Origin: Dermacentor variabilis
Taxonomy: Eukaryota; Arthropoda; Arachnida; Ixodida; Ixodidae
Assembly (NCBI RefSeq): GCF_050947875.1
Contig: NC_134568.1
Coordinates: forward strand, 201,553,043 to 201,617,042
Reading direction: 5' to 3'
Length of the DNA: 64,000 nucleotides
Shown here piece by piece: positions 46,961 through 61,437 of the stretch. Position 1 is the stretch's first letter, and each line of letters begins with the position of its first letter. Under the pieces are notes generated by a model. The model did no database searches. It was not told the origin of the DNA and was given only the letters and a program-made list of their open reading frames with translations. The translations under genes and the position numbers were made by a program.

Positions 46961-48350
46961 GGAGGAATCGTTGTGGCAAATAAGTTCCTCCCCTAAAGGC
47001 GTCACTTCAATACCCTATTTCCTCCTTTTCTTCTTAGAGTGTAAATACTGTATTCATTGTCACCATTTCAATATTAAAAATAACCACGCTTCATTCTGAA
47101 ACAACGAGCACAGAACACATAAAAAACAGGCAATTCGTTATGTAGCATACAAATACGTCGGTGCACCGAACAATTGACACAGCAACATACAGTATCAGAT
47201 AGACGAAGACCGACAATGTTTATGGAGACCAGCAGTTTGCACACCGTCATGTTATCACATCAGCGAAATGAGGCACAAGCATCTACAAGGAGTACGAACA
47301 GATGCGGTCTTTGATAGCAGGGCGGAATACCTTGTTTTCCTAAACAAAACAGCATGTACCGCAAAACATACTCGGCTAGCGCGACCGGAAGCTTCAACGA
47401 CGGCCAACCGGGGCGAGTAGGCACAAGGACACCGATGCACAGCGACAGGCGCACGTCGGCGGTCGCAGCTTATCAGACGCTGATAAAGGAACGCTAGTAG
47501 AATATAATCTCAAAATGTCAAGCTTTCCGAGCCGCTGCGGGCCTGGAAGGGCATCAGTAAGATAAGTAAGGAAATCATTTTATATCAGGGCCTACAGCGT
47601 ATAGGGCAACATGGGGGCTAAGCGATTAGAAGAGAAGGGTCTTAACACCTCCGCGAAAAGCCACCCCGTCGAGTACGCCGACCCCTAGGGCTGAATGCGC
47701 AAAAGATTGCGGGAGCTGTGGCTTTCTTCAGCAGGCGCAGCAACAACCGGAACCAGCAGGCGCAAGCCACCATTGCATATATGGCGAACGCACGGAAGCA
47801 TACCAGCCGCGGTAGCGCAGTCGCTATATATAGTCTAGCATTCTCGTCCACTATAATATGATGGTTTCCTGACGCTCACGAAGTCGAGACATGCCGGTGG
47901 GCGTGGAATGCAAGACACTGAAGAAACAGCACTACACCGACGCCATTTCTGGTCAAGTGACCGGTCCGTCATCGCTGTCATCTGTTCTCGGTGACACAAT
48001 GATTATGGCAGAGAAGTCAAAGAGGGCATCAGCGCTCTCATGTCTGTCACGCCATAAGCCCGTACCCAATACATTCCATTTCATTTAAACCGGCAGTTTC
48101 ATCAGGCTCCCCTAGAATCGATTGCTACATGCTTCATAGTCCCCTGTGCAAGGCCCCTCCCGCTCATCCTTTGCGGCGTAAACATGGTTTAACATGCTTA
48201 TACAGCATCCTACGCAATTTGATTCTACGCTCATTATGACAGCAAGAAAATCAAGTAGAAATATAGTACCGTCACGGCCTCCTCAGATAAACGTTCGTTT
48301 CTGACAGCATCCGACAAATTAAAGGCACAGCGGGTGCATCTATATCAGAT
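46961..48350. other. Unannotated DNA
   Basis: No supportable gene, RNA gene or bounded repeat. Confidence 0.45.
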
Positions 48351-48364
48351 GATGATGATGATGA
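48351..48364. repeat. (GAT)n microsatellite
   Basis: Short (GAT)n run, about 14 bp. Confidence 0.8.
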
Positions 48365-51300
48365 CGTGGCGCAGAAACCACGTACTTCCGTAGTAAGATG
48401 TTCACAGATTTAGGGCTCGTATACTCCCTCGAAAAATCAGCCATAACCAAGCACCCATCATTCGGGGGAAAAAAAAAGATGAATCCTTCTGGCTACCAAT
48501 CAAAGCCGCCTAGAACCGTGAACAGTTTCGAACTATTTTCCTTCCCATCTTCATTTCTTATGAGCAGTGTCCCATATATTTATACATGTTTTTCTTCCCT
48601 CTTTCTTGTCACAAAACGAGCAAGCAACGCAACGAGGACTTAATCAAGAAAGCGTAGAATGTGCATTCATTATGAACCGTTACTTGTTATTCGAAGAGCC
48701 TTCTCTTTCCCTCCCGTAATTGAATAGTGGCACAAATGGCGCGCTATTTGCATTTCTCGCTCCGAAAGCACCGGCGCAGCTAGCGCCCGACAAAAGGACA
48801 AAAAAACATGCGCACACGCAGGCTCAGTGTGCACACGCACACTGTGAAAAGGGACGAGCGCAGGGAAGGCAGCTGCACCGAATGAAGAGGAGGAAATGGG
48901 CTCCGCGCGCATGTGTCACAAATGGGCTCCGGACCATTTCCATGCCAATAAGGACTGCAATCAGCCCTTTGTGCGGCCTAATTGCGGCTGCAGCCCGCAG
49001 CTTGTGACGGCTCCGAGTGCTAGCGACGACTCACGTGAAGACGAGAAAACACTGCCCATCGATCGAATAAGCCAAGAACAAGCACGGCAAGCCGACCAAA
49101 GCGCAAACACCCTTGACTACGCTGCGGGCGACTGTGCCGCACCCACACGAGAAGCCCTACGCACATACACGGCAGATGTGCCGTGCATTCGGCTAAAGCC
49201 ACCCGTTAAAGTGCTTCTGCGCGTCCCCGTGTTTAAATACACGGAAAGGCCTCGTTAGTCTTCGTTTTGTGTCGCTGCGCGTAAGGGTTGTCACTCGACG
49301 CGTAATACACGCGTTCGAAGAAATGGTCCGACATAAACACGCACGAGCATTCTGGCGACTAGAATGGCGAGCAGCGAATGAAGCGCACCCGAACAACCCC
49401 TGCGCAAGCCAAAGAAAGCGTCACATTTTCGTGAACAAGACCGGCGGAGATTCGCTAAGTGCGGCCCATTAGGTCTTGCCAAACAATACGTGACGCCCCG
49501 GACGCATAACCTAGAATACTGGCACACACCTCGGAGCAGCGGACGGCTCGGGAAGTGGGGCAAATTTATTCCGGGCCGAATGCCTAATCACGTTGGCTGC
49601 CCTCCCCTGAGAAGCAGCAGCAGCTCGTTCGAGAGGAGGAGGTTCCTTTCATTCCGCTGGTCTGTCAACAAAGGAATTCCGCGCTGGGTGCTTGTTTATT
49701 CGACGACGCGCTGTCTTTGACATGCAAATCCACGTTGCCAACGGATCGGAAAGCCATTCAAATGCAAAGCGAACACTGGCTCACCATGCGCAGTGCCCGA
49801 GGCACGAAAACAACCAACGCCTTGCCAATCGTGTCTCGGCTCCCGCGCGCAGAAAAGCCCGAAGCCAGTTGGTAAGGGCCCACTCAAGGAGCCACCGCTA
49901 CGCGCGAATGCTAATGCGCGCCCCTATTTCCGAGCTCCTCTCGCCGTACGACCATGCGCTGCCGCCACGCGCGGGCCACGCTCGGCGCCCCACGCGCCCG
50001 CCGCGGAGAAACAATAACGTGCGCGCGCGACAGGTGGCAAGAACCGCGAATCCCGAATGGCGGCTTTTGCCGCGATCATCCCCCCCCCTAACGACGACGA
50101 TGCCAAGAGCACGCGCCAGCTTCGTTCGCACTCCGCGATCGTGGTGGCATTCTTGTGCCGCCCTAGCCATGCCCCGACCATCTGTTGTCCACTGACACAA
50201 GACTACGGCCAGAGAGAACGCACCAGTGCGCGCGCCGGCCCCCGGGCGAAGCCATTTTAAAAGCACGCGACGGCCGCCGCCAACGAGGGAGGGGAGGGAA
50301 AAGTGGCGCCTCCTCCTGTCTCGCCACCACCTGCCACTAGACTCCGGCGGCCGCGCGCTCCGTGCACGATCCGCGGGACATACAACAGCGTGCACGCGAA
50401 GGCTTAAAAAAAGCGCGCTGTAATTAAAGCAACGGAGTCTTCAGAAGAAACTAAGCAAGCCCGCCGCCATATGCCTGTTTTCATCAGCACAGGCTCATCA
50501 AACAAAAAAAACATCTGCAACCGCTCACTAATTACAAAATCGACTAAACAGCTTACTAGCTGTCTCGGCTGCCAAGTAACTTCAGCGGAGAAATATTTAT
50601 GCCAGAAATAATAGCTAATCAAGCATTGCTTTTTGATAAGATCGAGTAGCGCGTATTGCTCTACGATGCCAAAATTTTCGTTTTGTTTTCACTATTTTCC
50701 TGCTTGAATGCGTTCAAGGCGCATCTTGCGGGGTCTTGTTAGCTTGTTTACTGTTCATTTTTAACCAACAAATCATGAACCGTTCTCGATTTCGCGAACC
50801 TAACTGCCGGCCATTGCTTCAACAGCCGGAGGCGGCCGTCAGATCCCAGCGGTGGCTCAGTTATGTTATTAGCCAATAGCTTGAACTCGGGAATCGCTAT
50901 CTTCGTCGCTAAAGCCTCCCCCATGTAACTCTTCGGCGCAAGAAGAATTGAGGCGACGGCTTACGCGCAGCCGTCAGTGAATTGCGTAACAGACAGCACC
51001 GCGTGAGCGACGATTAGCACACCTCAAATGTTGCGATGCTCGTGATACAGTTGTTCTAACTCTGGTACATAACACACAGCGATGAGGGGAAAAAAGAGCA
51101 GCGACAGTGCACTTCTTCCGAGGGTAAAATCGGGAGCGGAAAGGGAAAGCTACAGAGGGGGGAAGCGTCATTCCAGAAGCTGATTGCGCGCACTAGCTGG
51201 CAGGATTCGTTAGCGCCCAAAACGCGCGAACAGCTCCCGCATCTAGCAGAAAACGGCGCCTGTGCAGAGCATGCCCGCTCAGAAACCGCTTCATTTACGA

Positions 51301-52517
51301 CGGGAAAGAAGGCCCCCAAAATATCGTCTCCGGTATCGATTGGCGCGATCAATAGGCTCAAAACGCTTCGCGGTCTCCAAGCAACTCGTTCCAAACTCAA
51401 ACGTGGCACCACGTGGTTTAATGACAGCCGTGTGCAGGGAGAGCTTCGATTGCCACCGGCTGCCAAAGGCAGTAGAAGAACGAACGTATTTAAAATGACC
51501 GGCTGCAAATCGTTGTTGTTAGTGCGTGGCCGCAGCGCGGCCGGCCACAACGTATGAAGTGATCAGGAATATAGCGGAGAATGTGTACACGCGTGTTCGA
51601 TCGACCAGTAACCAGGCGAAACAAGCGGAGGAGACCAAGCCGCGCTGCTGCCATTCCAGACGGGCTCGCCTCGCGCCGTCCGGAGCGACGACGCGCCGCT
51701 ATCGATTCCGAAACGTGGGCCAAAGCGCGATTAGGGAAATGAAAACGAAGACACGTCCCTTGCGGCGCTCGCTCGCGAAGGGCCGGCCTGAGATTACGAG
51801 GAGGGACAGCGGAGCGGTAGAGAAAGAAAGAAGGCGGGAAACTCCGCACTTCGGTCTCGCAAGGGGCCCCCGAAGAAGGCGATGTACCAAGCTATTGAGA
51901 GGCTAGGTCTCGCGGTTCCTTCTGCTCTCGAAGGGTTACCACAAGAGTAGCCAAGGCATGGACAATGAACGGAAAACAACAAAACTACCCTTCCGGATAT
52001 CTTCCGACATGAGTGCTTCGAAGATCATTGCAAAATATATCATATAATTAATCACCTAGTTTTGAAGTAATCATCGATGACGACCGTTAAAAAGAAATAT
52101 GAACGGAACTGACAAATCCTCGTGAACAACTCTTTTCTGTCTGCAGCGCGCTCAACATTGAACGCTAGTAGGAGCGGAAACATCAATACCAAACCGAAAA
52201 CATTCCGGCAGAAGCCCTCTCACAATGATTGTCGACGTTAATGCGATTAGCATTCAAGCAATGAAGTGGCACACCGTTTTGCCACTGCTGAAACGCTTCA
52301 TCACTGAACCGTGTACTGCCAGTACTGCAGTCGAAACCCTCTTTCGTGCTTATCTATGGACATGCTGCGCCATCTAGCGGCGTGCCCGCTATGTCCCCCT
52401 CCTTACGCGAGGCTTCCGAGATTGCGCCGATGCGTATAACTATTCGTGCGTATAACCACTTGAAAACGGTGCTAACAATGAAAATTATCCCTCGCTGTCC
52501 GCGGGCATTTTTCGAGC
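48365..52517. other. Unannotated 4.1-kb stretch with CpG-dense blocks
   Basis: 49860-50420 and 51520-51880 are strongly CpG-rich and create frames up to about 165 codons on both strands. Either block could be a promoter of an unseen gene. No exon with matching splice sites and family similarity was found. Confidence 0.4.
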
Positions 52518-52620
52518 GGCGCTACAACGTCGGGCTGCGGTGAGGAACGCCCGTGACGAAGGTTCGATTCCGCCCAGAGCCGGATAAATTTTAAAGGATA
52601 TCCTTTTTTTTTTTTTTTTA
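52518..52620 (+). repeat. tRNA-like SINE with T-rich tail (probable)
   Basis: A B-box-like AAGGTTCGATTCCGCCC lies at about 52559-52575, followed by GAGCCGG, an AT-rich stretch and a T run of about 17. The upstream part is too diverged to fold as a tRNA. Confidence 0.4.
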
Positions 52621-53461
52621 CCGAACGGGGGCTGGAGGTTTACAGAAAGCGATGCAGACATGTTTACACACTGCGTTCCCGATGATGCAAGTCTGGCGTC
52701 GTTACCAAGAAGCTGACGCAGCCTAACTCACGCACAACGCTCGCACGAAACACTGCGCCGGCCATCACGAAGTCATGAAGCCCGACTGAACAGCAGGAAC
52801 TGGCGAGACGCTTCCATCGCGAAAAGAGAGAGAGAGAAAAAAAAAAGCGCTCTCCGAACCGGTTTATACTCTCTCAGCTGAAACCACCTGCCATTCCTGA
52901 AACGGACTCTTGACGCTGAAGCGTGTGTCACTAGCGGCGGGGACTCGTATCATGTAGATGTGATCACGGTGAAAGAAAGACTGGTACACTACGAGAGAGC
53001 GAAGCGCGAAACTATTCGCTCCTTCGATTTTGCAGGGCATGTAACGGCCTGTAGCGTGTACAGACAAATAATCCAGAGAACGTTCGGTCAAGGCTATAGC
53101 ATAACTAAATATTGCAAGTATTCCAACAACAACCAGACTGTTTTCATTCGATTCGTCCCCGAGGCCAGCGGGAATCTGTCTCCGCTAACCGTCGACGATG
53201 CCCGAAACAGAGCGGCGCGCCGCGTCGGTGAACATCGAGAATGAGACGAAGTATGGACCGTAGGATGCGAAGCCAGCCGCCGCCGTGGCTGGCAGCGAGC
53301 GCCGTCCTCGCACTCTCAGAATGGACTCGCCCCGCGCCGAAAAGAGACGGAGGGGGTGTCAGGGACCGGCAGGAAGCCGCCCGTTCCGCTGCAGCATGCA
53401 GCCACGTCCAAACATTCTTAAACGCCACCTTCCCCATCATTTTCGCCGAGAGGCACGAGAT
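52621..53461. other. Unannotated DNA
   Basis: GAGA-rich patch at 52825-52850; no gene recognised. Confidence 0.45.
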
Positions 53462-53535
53462 CTGTTGTCATTTTGGCAGTGATGGCAGGAAGGGTTCACT
53501 GAACCTTCCCGCCATCACTGCCAAAATGACAACAG
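53462..53535. repeat. 74-bp near-perfect palindrome
   Basis: CTGTTGTCATTTTGGCAGTG followed by ATGGC and a GGAAGG block is repeated as its reverse complement, with one substitution and one single-base length difference. There is almost no loop. It could be a very small MITE or a hairpin RNA source; no target duplication was seen. Confidence 0.85.
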
Positions 53536-54306
53536 TTGAAAACGGCTTCAAGGTCGCCTCTTCGTTTTTGGGCTCCGAGAAGGGTTTCACCCTCTCGAAA
53601 GGGTCAGCAGCTCGGAGGCGGGCCGACAATGGTGCCCCCCCCTCCTTCCCTCCCTCCCCCCGTCTCTCTATCCTTTAAAGTGCCCTCCCGGCATACCTGC
53701 AGTCCCGGTCTACAATGAGAATCACCCACCCCCGCTCCTCCTCGCAAGCCCGGTCCTCGCCCGCGCTATGGTGGCTACCCGCGCGGTGGTGACCAACCAG
53801 CCTTTGCGGGAAGCACCGTTCAAGCGGTTCGTCGAGCGAAGTTAGCCGATGCACACAACGACTGCGTCACACAGCTACTATAGCTCAGTGGAACGACAAT
53901 CGCCGGATACACCAGAGGTGCGAAACAAAAATCTGCGAACTGGCCAGATGGCTTGGCGGCTGTTTGAGCGTCCTTACAATATCTGCCGACGACAGCAGCT
54001 TGGTCTAGGACACAAATGAAACTCCATTCTCAGCACCAACAGACGCGCCCGTTTCGTGGTATTATTGAATCTGAGCTGGGGTGCTGTAACTACTCTATGC
54101 CAATGTCATTCCTTTTAGCGTTTCTTCAGTGGCCAGAGCGGAGCTCCGTTCGCGTTATCAATGTGAACAGCCGGTCGTGAATGCTGAATAAGAGTGGCAT
54201 AGATCCGAGCTGAAGGCGTCGCTACAAAATCCCGGCCCTGATAAGCAAAGCGCTGCCCGATCTGTGGCACGTTTCATGCGGAATACACAATTAATTTGTA
54301 TTTATA
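53536..54306. other. Unannotated DNA
   Basis: A weak tRNA-like stretch (TATAGCTCAGTGGAACGAC at about 53879) lacks a good B box. C/T-rich at 53630-53670. Confidence 0.4.
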
Positions 54307-54988
54307 CACGAGGTGATAACTTTAAAGTTATCCGTAATTTTTAAATATAACCGTAAGAAGATAGCATATTTCTTGTCCTTGAGCTGGATTATTCGAAGAT
54401 ACGTATGCTACTAGCACGAGAAATCGAAACACATTCAACTAATTAACAAGCATTAACTGATTGAATTCTTCATCATTTTTACGGCACAAATTGCAATTCA
54501 CGAATTGTAGCCGGTGATTTTACAATATTTATCCACTTGAACTGAATCTGTAGGATGACAGCATTTTTGAGATATTTCCCAAAGTGTGGGACGAAATACA
54601 CGGGCGTTCCAGCTAGTTACTTTTGAGCTTCAATGAAAATAAGCGCGTTTTCTTAAAAAGGTAAGTAGAATAACGGTGCGCTTTTACGGAGAGTTTGATG
54701 GGCCATATCTCCAAACCGGAGTCATTCTGTAATTTCATTCCAAGTGGATATGCCTTGCACACACATCGGCTACAATTGTTAAATTACAATATGTGCCGTA
54801 AGATAGTGCCGTAATGTCACTAATTCAGAAGTTAAGTAGTTGTTTTTTGTCAATTAGTTGAATATGTGTTTCAATTTCTCGTGCAAATAATATCCACCTC
54901 TCCGAATAATGCAGCTCAAGGACTAGAATTATGTTATCTGCAACAGGCGATATTTAGAAACTCCGGCACACACAAAGATAATCACCAC

Positions 54989-54990
<2 letters not shown>
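54307..54990. mobile_element. Foldback element, second full copy
   Basis: The left and right halves are inverted. TTGTCCTTGAGCTGGATTAT pairs with its right-arm counterpart (CTCAAGGACTAGAATTATGT in plus sense). AAATCGAAACACATTCAACT, ACGGCACAAATTG and TATCCACTTGAACTGAA are likewise mirrored. Identity is about 75-80%. It is the same family as 31155-31846, judged by the shared CAGATA-CA-AATTCTA motif and the order of blocks. Confidence 0.7.

Positions 54991-54992
<2 letters not shown>

Positions 54993-55028
<36 letters not shown>
54993..55028. repeat. (TA)n array
   Basis: About 18 TA units directly beside the foldback element. Confidence 0.9.
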
Positions 55029-56486
<1,458 letters not shown>

Positions 56487-56740
56487 GGCATTAAATAAGG
56501 CTAGAGTACCGAGACGCGATAACTCCCGTGCTCTTCAGATGTGTAAGCCACCTTCTTTATCCTAGCAAACAAAAGTGATAATTGTGCACTCCATCCACTG
56601 TAGAGACGCAAACAAGAACCAGCAACAAGTCCATTCAGCCGCAAGAATTGCATACCAGAACGGCGACACTGGAAATATAGGAGTACATTTGACATTGTGA
56701 CTCGTATAAGCCACATAAGATACTTGTGGTGGAGATTAGG

Positions 56741-56800
56741 GAGACTAGGGAAGGTCGGTGGAGACTAGGGAAGGTCGGTGGAGACTAGGGAAGGTCGGTG
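56741..56800. repeat. Three perfect copies of a 20-bp unit
   Basis: GAGACTAGGGAAGGTCGGTG occurs three times head to tail without a mismatch. A diverged partial unit (GGAGATTAGG) precedes it at 56731. Confidence 0.95.
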
Positions 56801-59279
56801 CCCGATATTACGAGAACATTTTAAGCAGTTCTTAAAAGAAAATACCGAAGAAACGCCGACTCGTATAAAAGCCGGAAAAATGCGACCGAGAACAGGAACA
56901 AAGCGGCACGCCACTCAACTAGCAGCCGGGTGTAGCACCTGTTAGCGCCACGATTGTGACCCCATGTCGAGCCACCGGTACTTAACGCTGTCGCTAAATA
57001 CTTTTTTTTCCCTCTCTCCGTTACACTTCGACGCCCAATAAAAAAGAAGACCGATGTGCGGGGACAGCAACAGAAGATTGTAAAGAAGAGAGGGGGACAG
57101 AGAAAAAGCGCAGCAACTGCCGAAAGCGTTTGACGTGCCGGCAGCACGTTTCGCAGCCGTGGCGCGCGGCTGAGCGAAAGCGGGGAAGCGGCGGTGGACC
57201 TTTTGTTTCTGCACCCCGAGCGCCAAGAGCACTCGCAACACGCGCGGCGAACAAGAAAAACGAGATCAGACGCGGCGAGAAAGCGGATGGATTCACCGCC
57301 CCTCGCAAGAAGCCGGAATCGCGATCGACCGGGCGTGCCGGCAGGACGACAGCCTCGCCCGCCGGCCCGAGAGAAGCGCCACTATAAAAAGCGTGCCGGC
57401 CCGCAAGAGGAAGACGCAATGGGTTGTGCCCAACGGGGCTGGGTCGCTGCCACGAGGTCAAGGCTGCGGCAGCGGCGCCTCGACCCTGAAAAAAAGAAAA
57501 AGAAAGACACACTGGGCGAATGGACTTTGCGCTCGAGGCGAGAAACGAAAGTCCAGCCGCCGGCTCGCGGCGAGCACGTCGTCGACGACACGGAAAACGG
57601 GTCGTCGCTCGCTGTGCGCGCCCGGCGGTCTCCCGCATCGCGTGCCCCGCGGGCCGCTGCAATTACGCGTCGCCGTGGCCGGCCTCACGCCCGGCTGGAC
57701 GGGTAATGCTTGTACAGCCTCGCCACAACGCGCAGCGCGGGAATACTTTCACTGGCGATGAAATGAGGTGAGCCGAGGCCTTTCTGAACTGATTTAGCGA
57801 CTGTGCGAGACAAGAAAAAAAGAAGAAAAAAACACGCGTTCAGAAATCCTCACGTGCCTCCAGCCCTGTGTTTGTACGCTCGTCGGAGATGTGCGTGAAA
57901 CTGCGTAGAAAAAAATTAAAACCTAGTTTTAACTGAGACAGATTTTTTAATTTACGTATACAAGGAAATGTTTATCAAACGTACGCACAGCGTCCGCTGC
58001 TAAGCGAGATCTCTACTCGGCGCCACTGGACCTCGTTGGGTTGTTGTGTACCGGCTCCTAGTTGCGATCGTCCAGTCCCATTCGACGCACATCGTTCTCT
58101 ACTTCAATTGTCTCTACCTACAATAAATGAAAACCCTTCCGATTCATCCGCTAACAGCCAGTCTTTTTCGTCTGCGATACGCTGGAGGCCGTCCAAGATG
58201 CCTACAACACTTGGGACTTTTCGCAGCCAGCACACTGCCCAAGTAAGAAACAGCAGGAAGTGCGCCGGAGCGGAGTCGGTATGCTGCGTGGCGAAATTGA
58301 ACGTCAACAGCAGCGCATTCCGCCCCCTTCCTTTCCCCCGACCCTATCACCGCCACACACACATAATGTACCCATACGCTTTATCAACCGGCCCTCCCAC
58401 GGGCATTATTATTCTGAGCCCAGTAAGTGCGCGTTCAAGTACATGAAAGCATGCAGTAAGATTGCAGTCTTAAGAGCTAAGGGAAGATGCAAAGGGAAAA
58501 ACAAAAGGCGCATAAGCTATATTTGGCACGAAAACCGAAGAGGAGGCAACAAAGAACTCATTGCCAGGAGTCAAAAAGAAAACAAAAAGAAAGGAAAACC
58601 ATACGAGAGAACAAAAATCCAGATAGGAGAAGGCATGCCAAGTGCAACCGAGCGCCACCAAAATAACCTGGAATATAAGGAAGAGGGGTTCATTTCCAGA
58701 GAGGAGACGCCGCCAAATCGGACTAGGCCCGAGTGCACCATTATCCTGGCTCCTTCATTACTGCGTGTTCTTTTTATTTTACCCTGCATTCGGCGCGTTC
58801 TTCCTTTAAGGCACCGGAGGCGAAACACCCCCACGGCGGCACTACCATGCGTGTGTATATTTTACCGGCGAATTCCATCACGCATACACTTGTTCAGAAC
58901 GGATGACGACGGCGCGCTGATATCGTTGAACTAGCAAACGTGCTACTACAATACGCCCGGCCACCGTCTCCAAATGGCACCCTTAGCAATGGCGATTAAT
59001 AAAATCGCTTGGCATCACAATACTTTCAGTTACTTTGCTGGAAGGTACATGCCAGTCGCAGGAAGGCAAAACCGAAAATTCAGCCGAATTTCAGTAGCCA
59101 GGAAACCCGACAGCGCGTATGCGCAGATCCCTCTTCGCGGGCACAATCTGCCTGGGCCACAGGCCGAAAGGCAATGCAGGGCGGCAAGAGCACCGAGCCT
59201 GAAAATTGGCGCAATTCAACGGCACATGCAGCCAGGAAGAGTGGGCTCCCTTCTGCAACGCTCCTCCTGCTCCTGTTCT
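56801..59279. other. Unannotated DNA with a CpG-dense block
   Basis: 57120-57720 is the strongest CpG-rich block of the window, with long frames on both strands (213 codons minus, 170 codons plus) and no domains. On the minus strand a TTTTTATAGTGGCGC sequence near 57380 could be a TATA-type promoter. A gene start here is a guess. Confidence 0.4.
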
Positions 59280-59413
<134 letters not shown>

Positions 59414-61290
59414 GATTTTTATTTTTTCCTCTCATTTTCCAAAGTTCCATGCGCGTTGCTGTCCTGTGATCAACGCGTTTTTCTTCCGGCTGCACAAGGC
59501 TAGCAATTTTTTAGCACTCATTTCCTTCAAGTTCTCAGAATATTAGCCAAGTAAGCTGTATACTAAAATGGTGTATTTGCGGAAACACAAACAGAAAACA
59601 GTGCCTGTCGACGTCGCTTTCGCGTTCTTCTTTAAGCATGAAATGATCTCGGCTCCCGCTGTCGGCAACCTTCAAGTGACCTTGAGCAACAAGCCAGAGC
59701 CCTTATTCACGCACTCAAACGGCGACATCCGGACACTCAAACGAAAACATACGGGCAAGTCGCGAGAACAAAACCAGATCATCCGGGCAACCAGTCAACA
59801 CATTAAAAATGCGGTCTCTGGCACCCAAACATTTTACAGGAGCACATTACATACGCTAGTTACTGCCCAAACAAGTTACGAAAAATATTGCTTTCGAGTT
59901 CTTCCTAACGTTTGTTCACAATATCACTCAAACTGTAACTTCTAGTATGCTCAAGCTTTATTTGTCATTTCCAACAGCGACGTTCAAAGGGCAGATACAG
60001 GACACCATACACTTCGTTGACATCTTTTGGCGCTAAGACATGGTTGCCTGTGCTCTTTTGAACGCCCGCGGTCCGCGAGTTCTGTGGCGCGGCTTTTACG
60101 TTGCCTCGAGGGATGGCGCCACGCTGCGTGGCGCCTCCTTCTGGCTGGGCAGTGCGCTCTTTCTCCCTGGCGTCTTTCGCTGCCTGTGGTGCCGCCTTCA
60201 GCTGGTTTTCTTCTTCTGGCTGGGCAGCGTCCATATGAACCAGTGAACAGTATGGCGTGGTGTGGTGTGGTATGCCGTTGCGAACATGCACTGCACCCAT
60301 TTTAAGATCGTGGCTAGTACCATCCCCAACCAATCTGCTTTGCGGTTGCCATTTCATGCTTACATCTACTCTCGATTACAGGAGAGCCAGCAATATTTTC
60401 CCCGTCTATTCTCGTAATCACGAACTTTGTACCAACTTGCCCACGAAATAATTATTCTAGAAGAGCGAACACTTACTGGGACTCGACGTTGTTATAACAC
60501 TTTTTAAGAACATCTCGAAACAACAAAATATTATTTCGCCCGTTTCTAGATGGCCATTAAGTTTAAATATGTGAACAAAGAAGCGGCATACTTCCGAATG
60601 CATGAAAACTTTTTCTTTGCATCATATCAGCATTTCGTCTTCGGTTCAAGGACACGAACAAGGAACGTGAGTTCTAAAATTACGTGCGATCTGATTACTA
60701 TTTAGCGAAACTAATTCTGTCCATTAGAAAATTTACTAAGGGCTGCACATCGCGTTAGCGAAAGAGCATCGCTGCCGCTGCCATACTCTAACAAAAATAT
60801 TCGCTTTGAACCTCGCAAAGTTGTAAAAGATACCGTCCAAACGCTCCTTCGTTCTGGAAAAGCGCTTTCTGACGTGTAAGAAAATGTGAGAAAAGTGCTG
60901 TTGCAAATGTACTACATGCGCCAAACAACAAGGTCCAATGCGAGTCTCGGTGAAGTGGGCGAGGATAGCACGGAAAATCTCGCGCTCAGCATAGGCCCAG
61001 CCTGCGCTGCCGTCAAAGGCGATTGGGCTGAGTTTCGAGCAACCCAGATCAAAAGCCTAGGAATGACCACGTAGCCTTAAACACATGCCATGCCAACATG
61101 CTTCTTTTTTTCTCTATTTAAACCACTACAGCCATATTACAGCTTCTGCTTGGTTACAAAGCCCAAAAGGTTCACCGCATAGTACAAGAGTAAGCGAGTT
61201 CGCCTACGACAGCCCAGCTGCGCTTACGCTCGTGCGTCTGTCACGAAAGGCCGACCGGCCACATCTGCCCACGATGTTGAATGAAAACAA
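59414..61290. other. Unannotated DNA; one minus-strand frame with a close poly(A) signal
   Basis: The minus-strand frame 60357-59965 (130 codons) reads MKWQPQSRLVGDG at its start and VLYLPFERRCWK at its end. It contains the repeated peptides AAQPEEE and TAQPEGG. AATAAA follows 2 bases after its stop codon. I do not recognise it; it may be a transposon gag-like fragment or a chance frame. A plus-strand frame at 59568-59945 has no domain. Confidence 0.35.
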
Positions 61291-61437
61291 GCTGCACTCG
61301 CAAAGCTGAATGCCTTCACGACCACAAAAACAGAAGTATAGCTATCAGGCGTTCAGGCAAAAAGAGCTGTACTCGCAAACCAGAACGCCTTCATGACCAC
61401 AAAAACAGAGGTATAGATATCAGGCGTTCAGGCAAAA
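61291..61437. repeat. Tandem duplication of a 75-bp unit
   Basis: GCTGCACTCGCAAAGC through AGGCGTTCAGGCAAAA repeats once with period 75 and about 88% identity (second unit from 61366). Confidence 0.9.

Noticed and set aside
53877..53940. tRNA gene or SINE head
   Set aside because: Only TAGCTCAGTGG resembles an A box; the B-box position reads GGTGCGAAACAAA, too far from consensus.
57021..57662. 213-codon minus and 170-codon plus frames
   Set aside because: They overlap in opposite directions in the most GC-rich block of the window. Both are Arg/Ala/Pro-rich as expected from composition.
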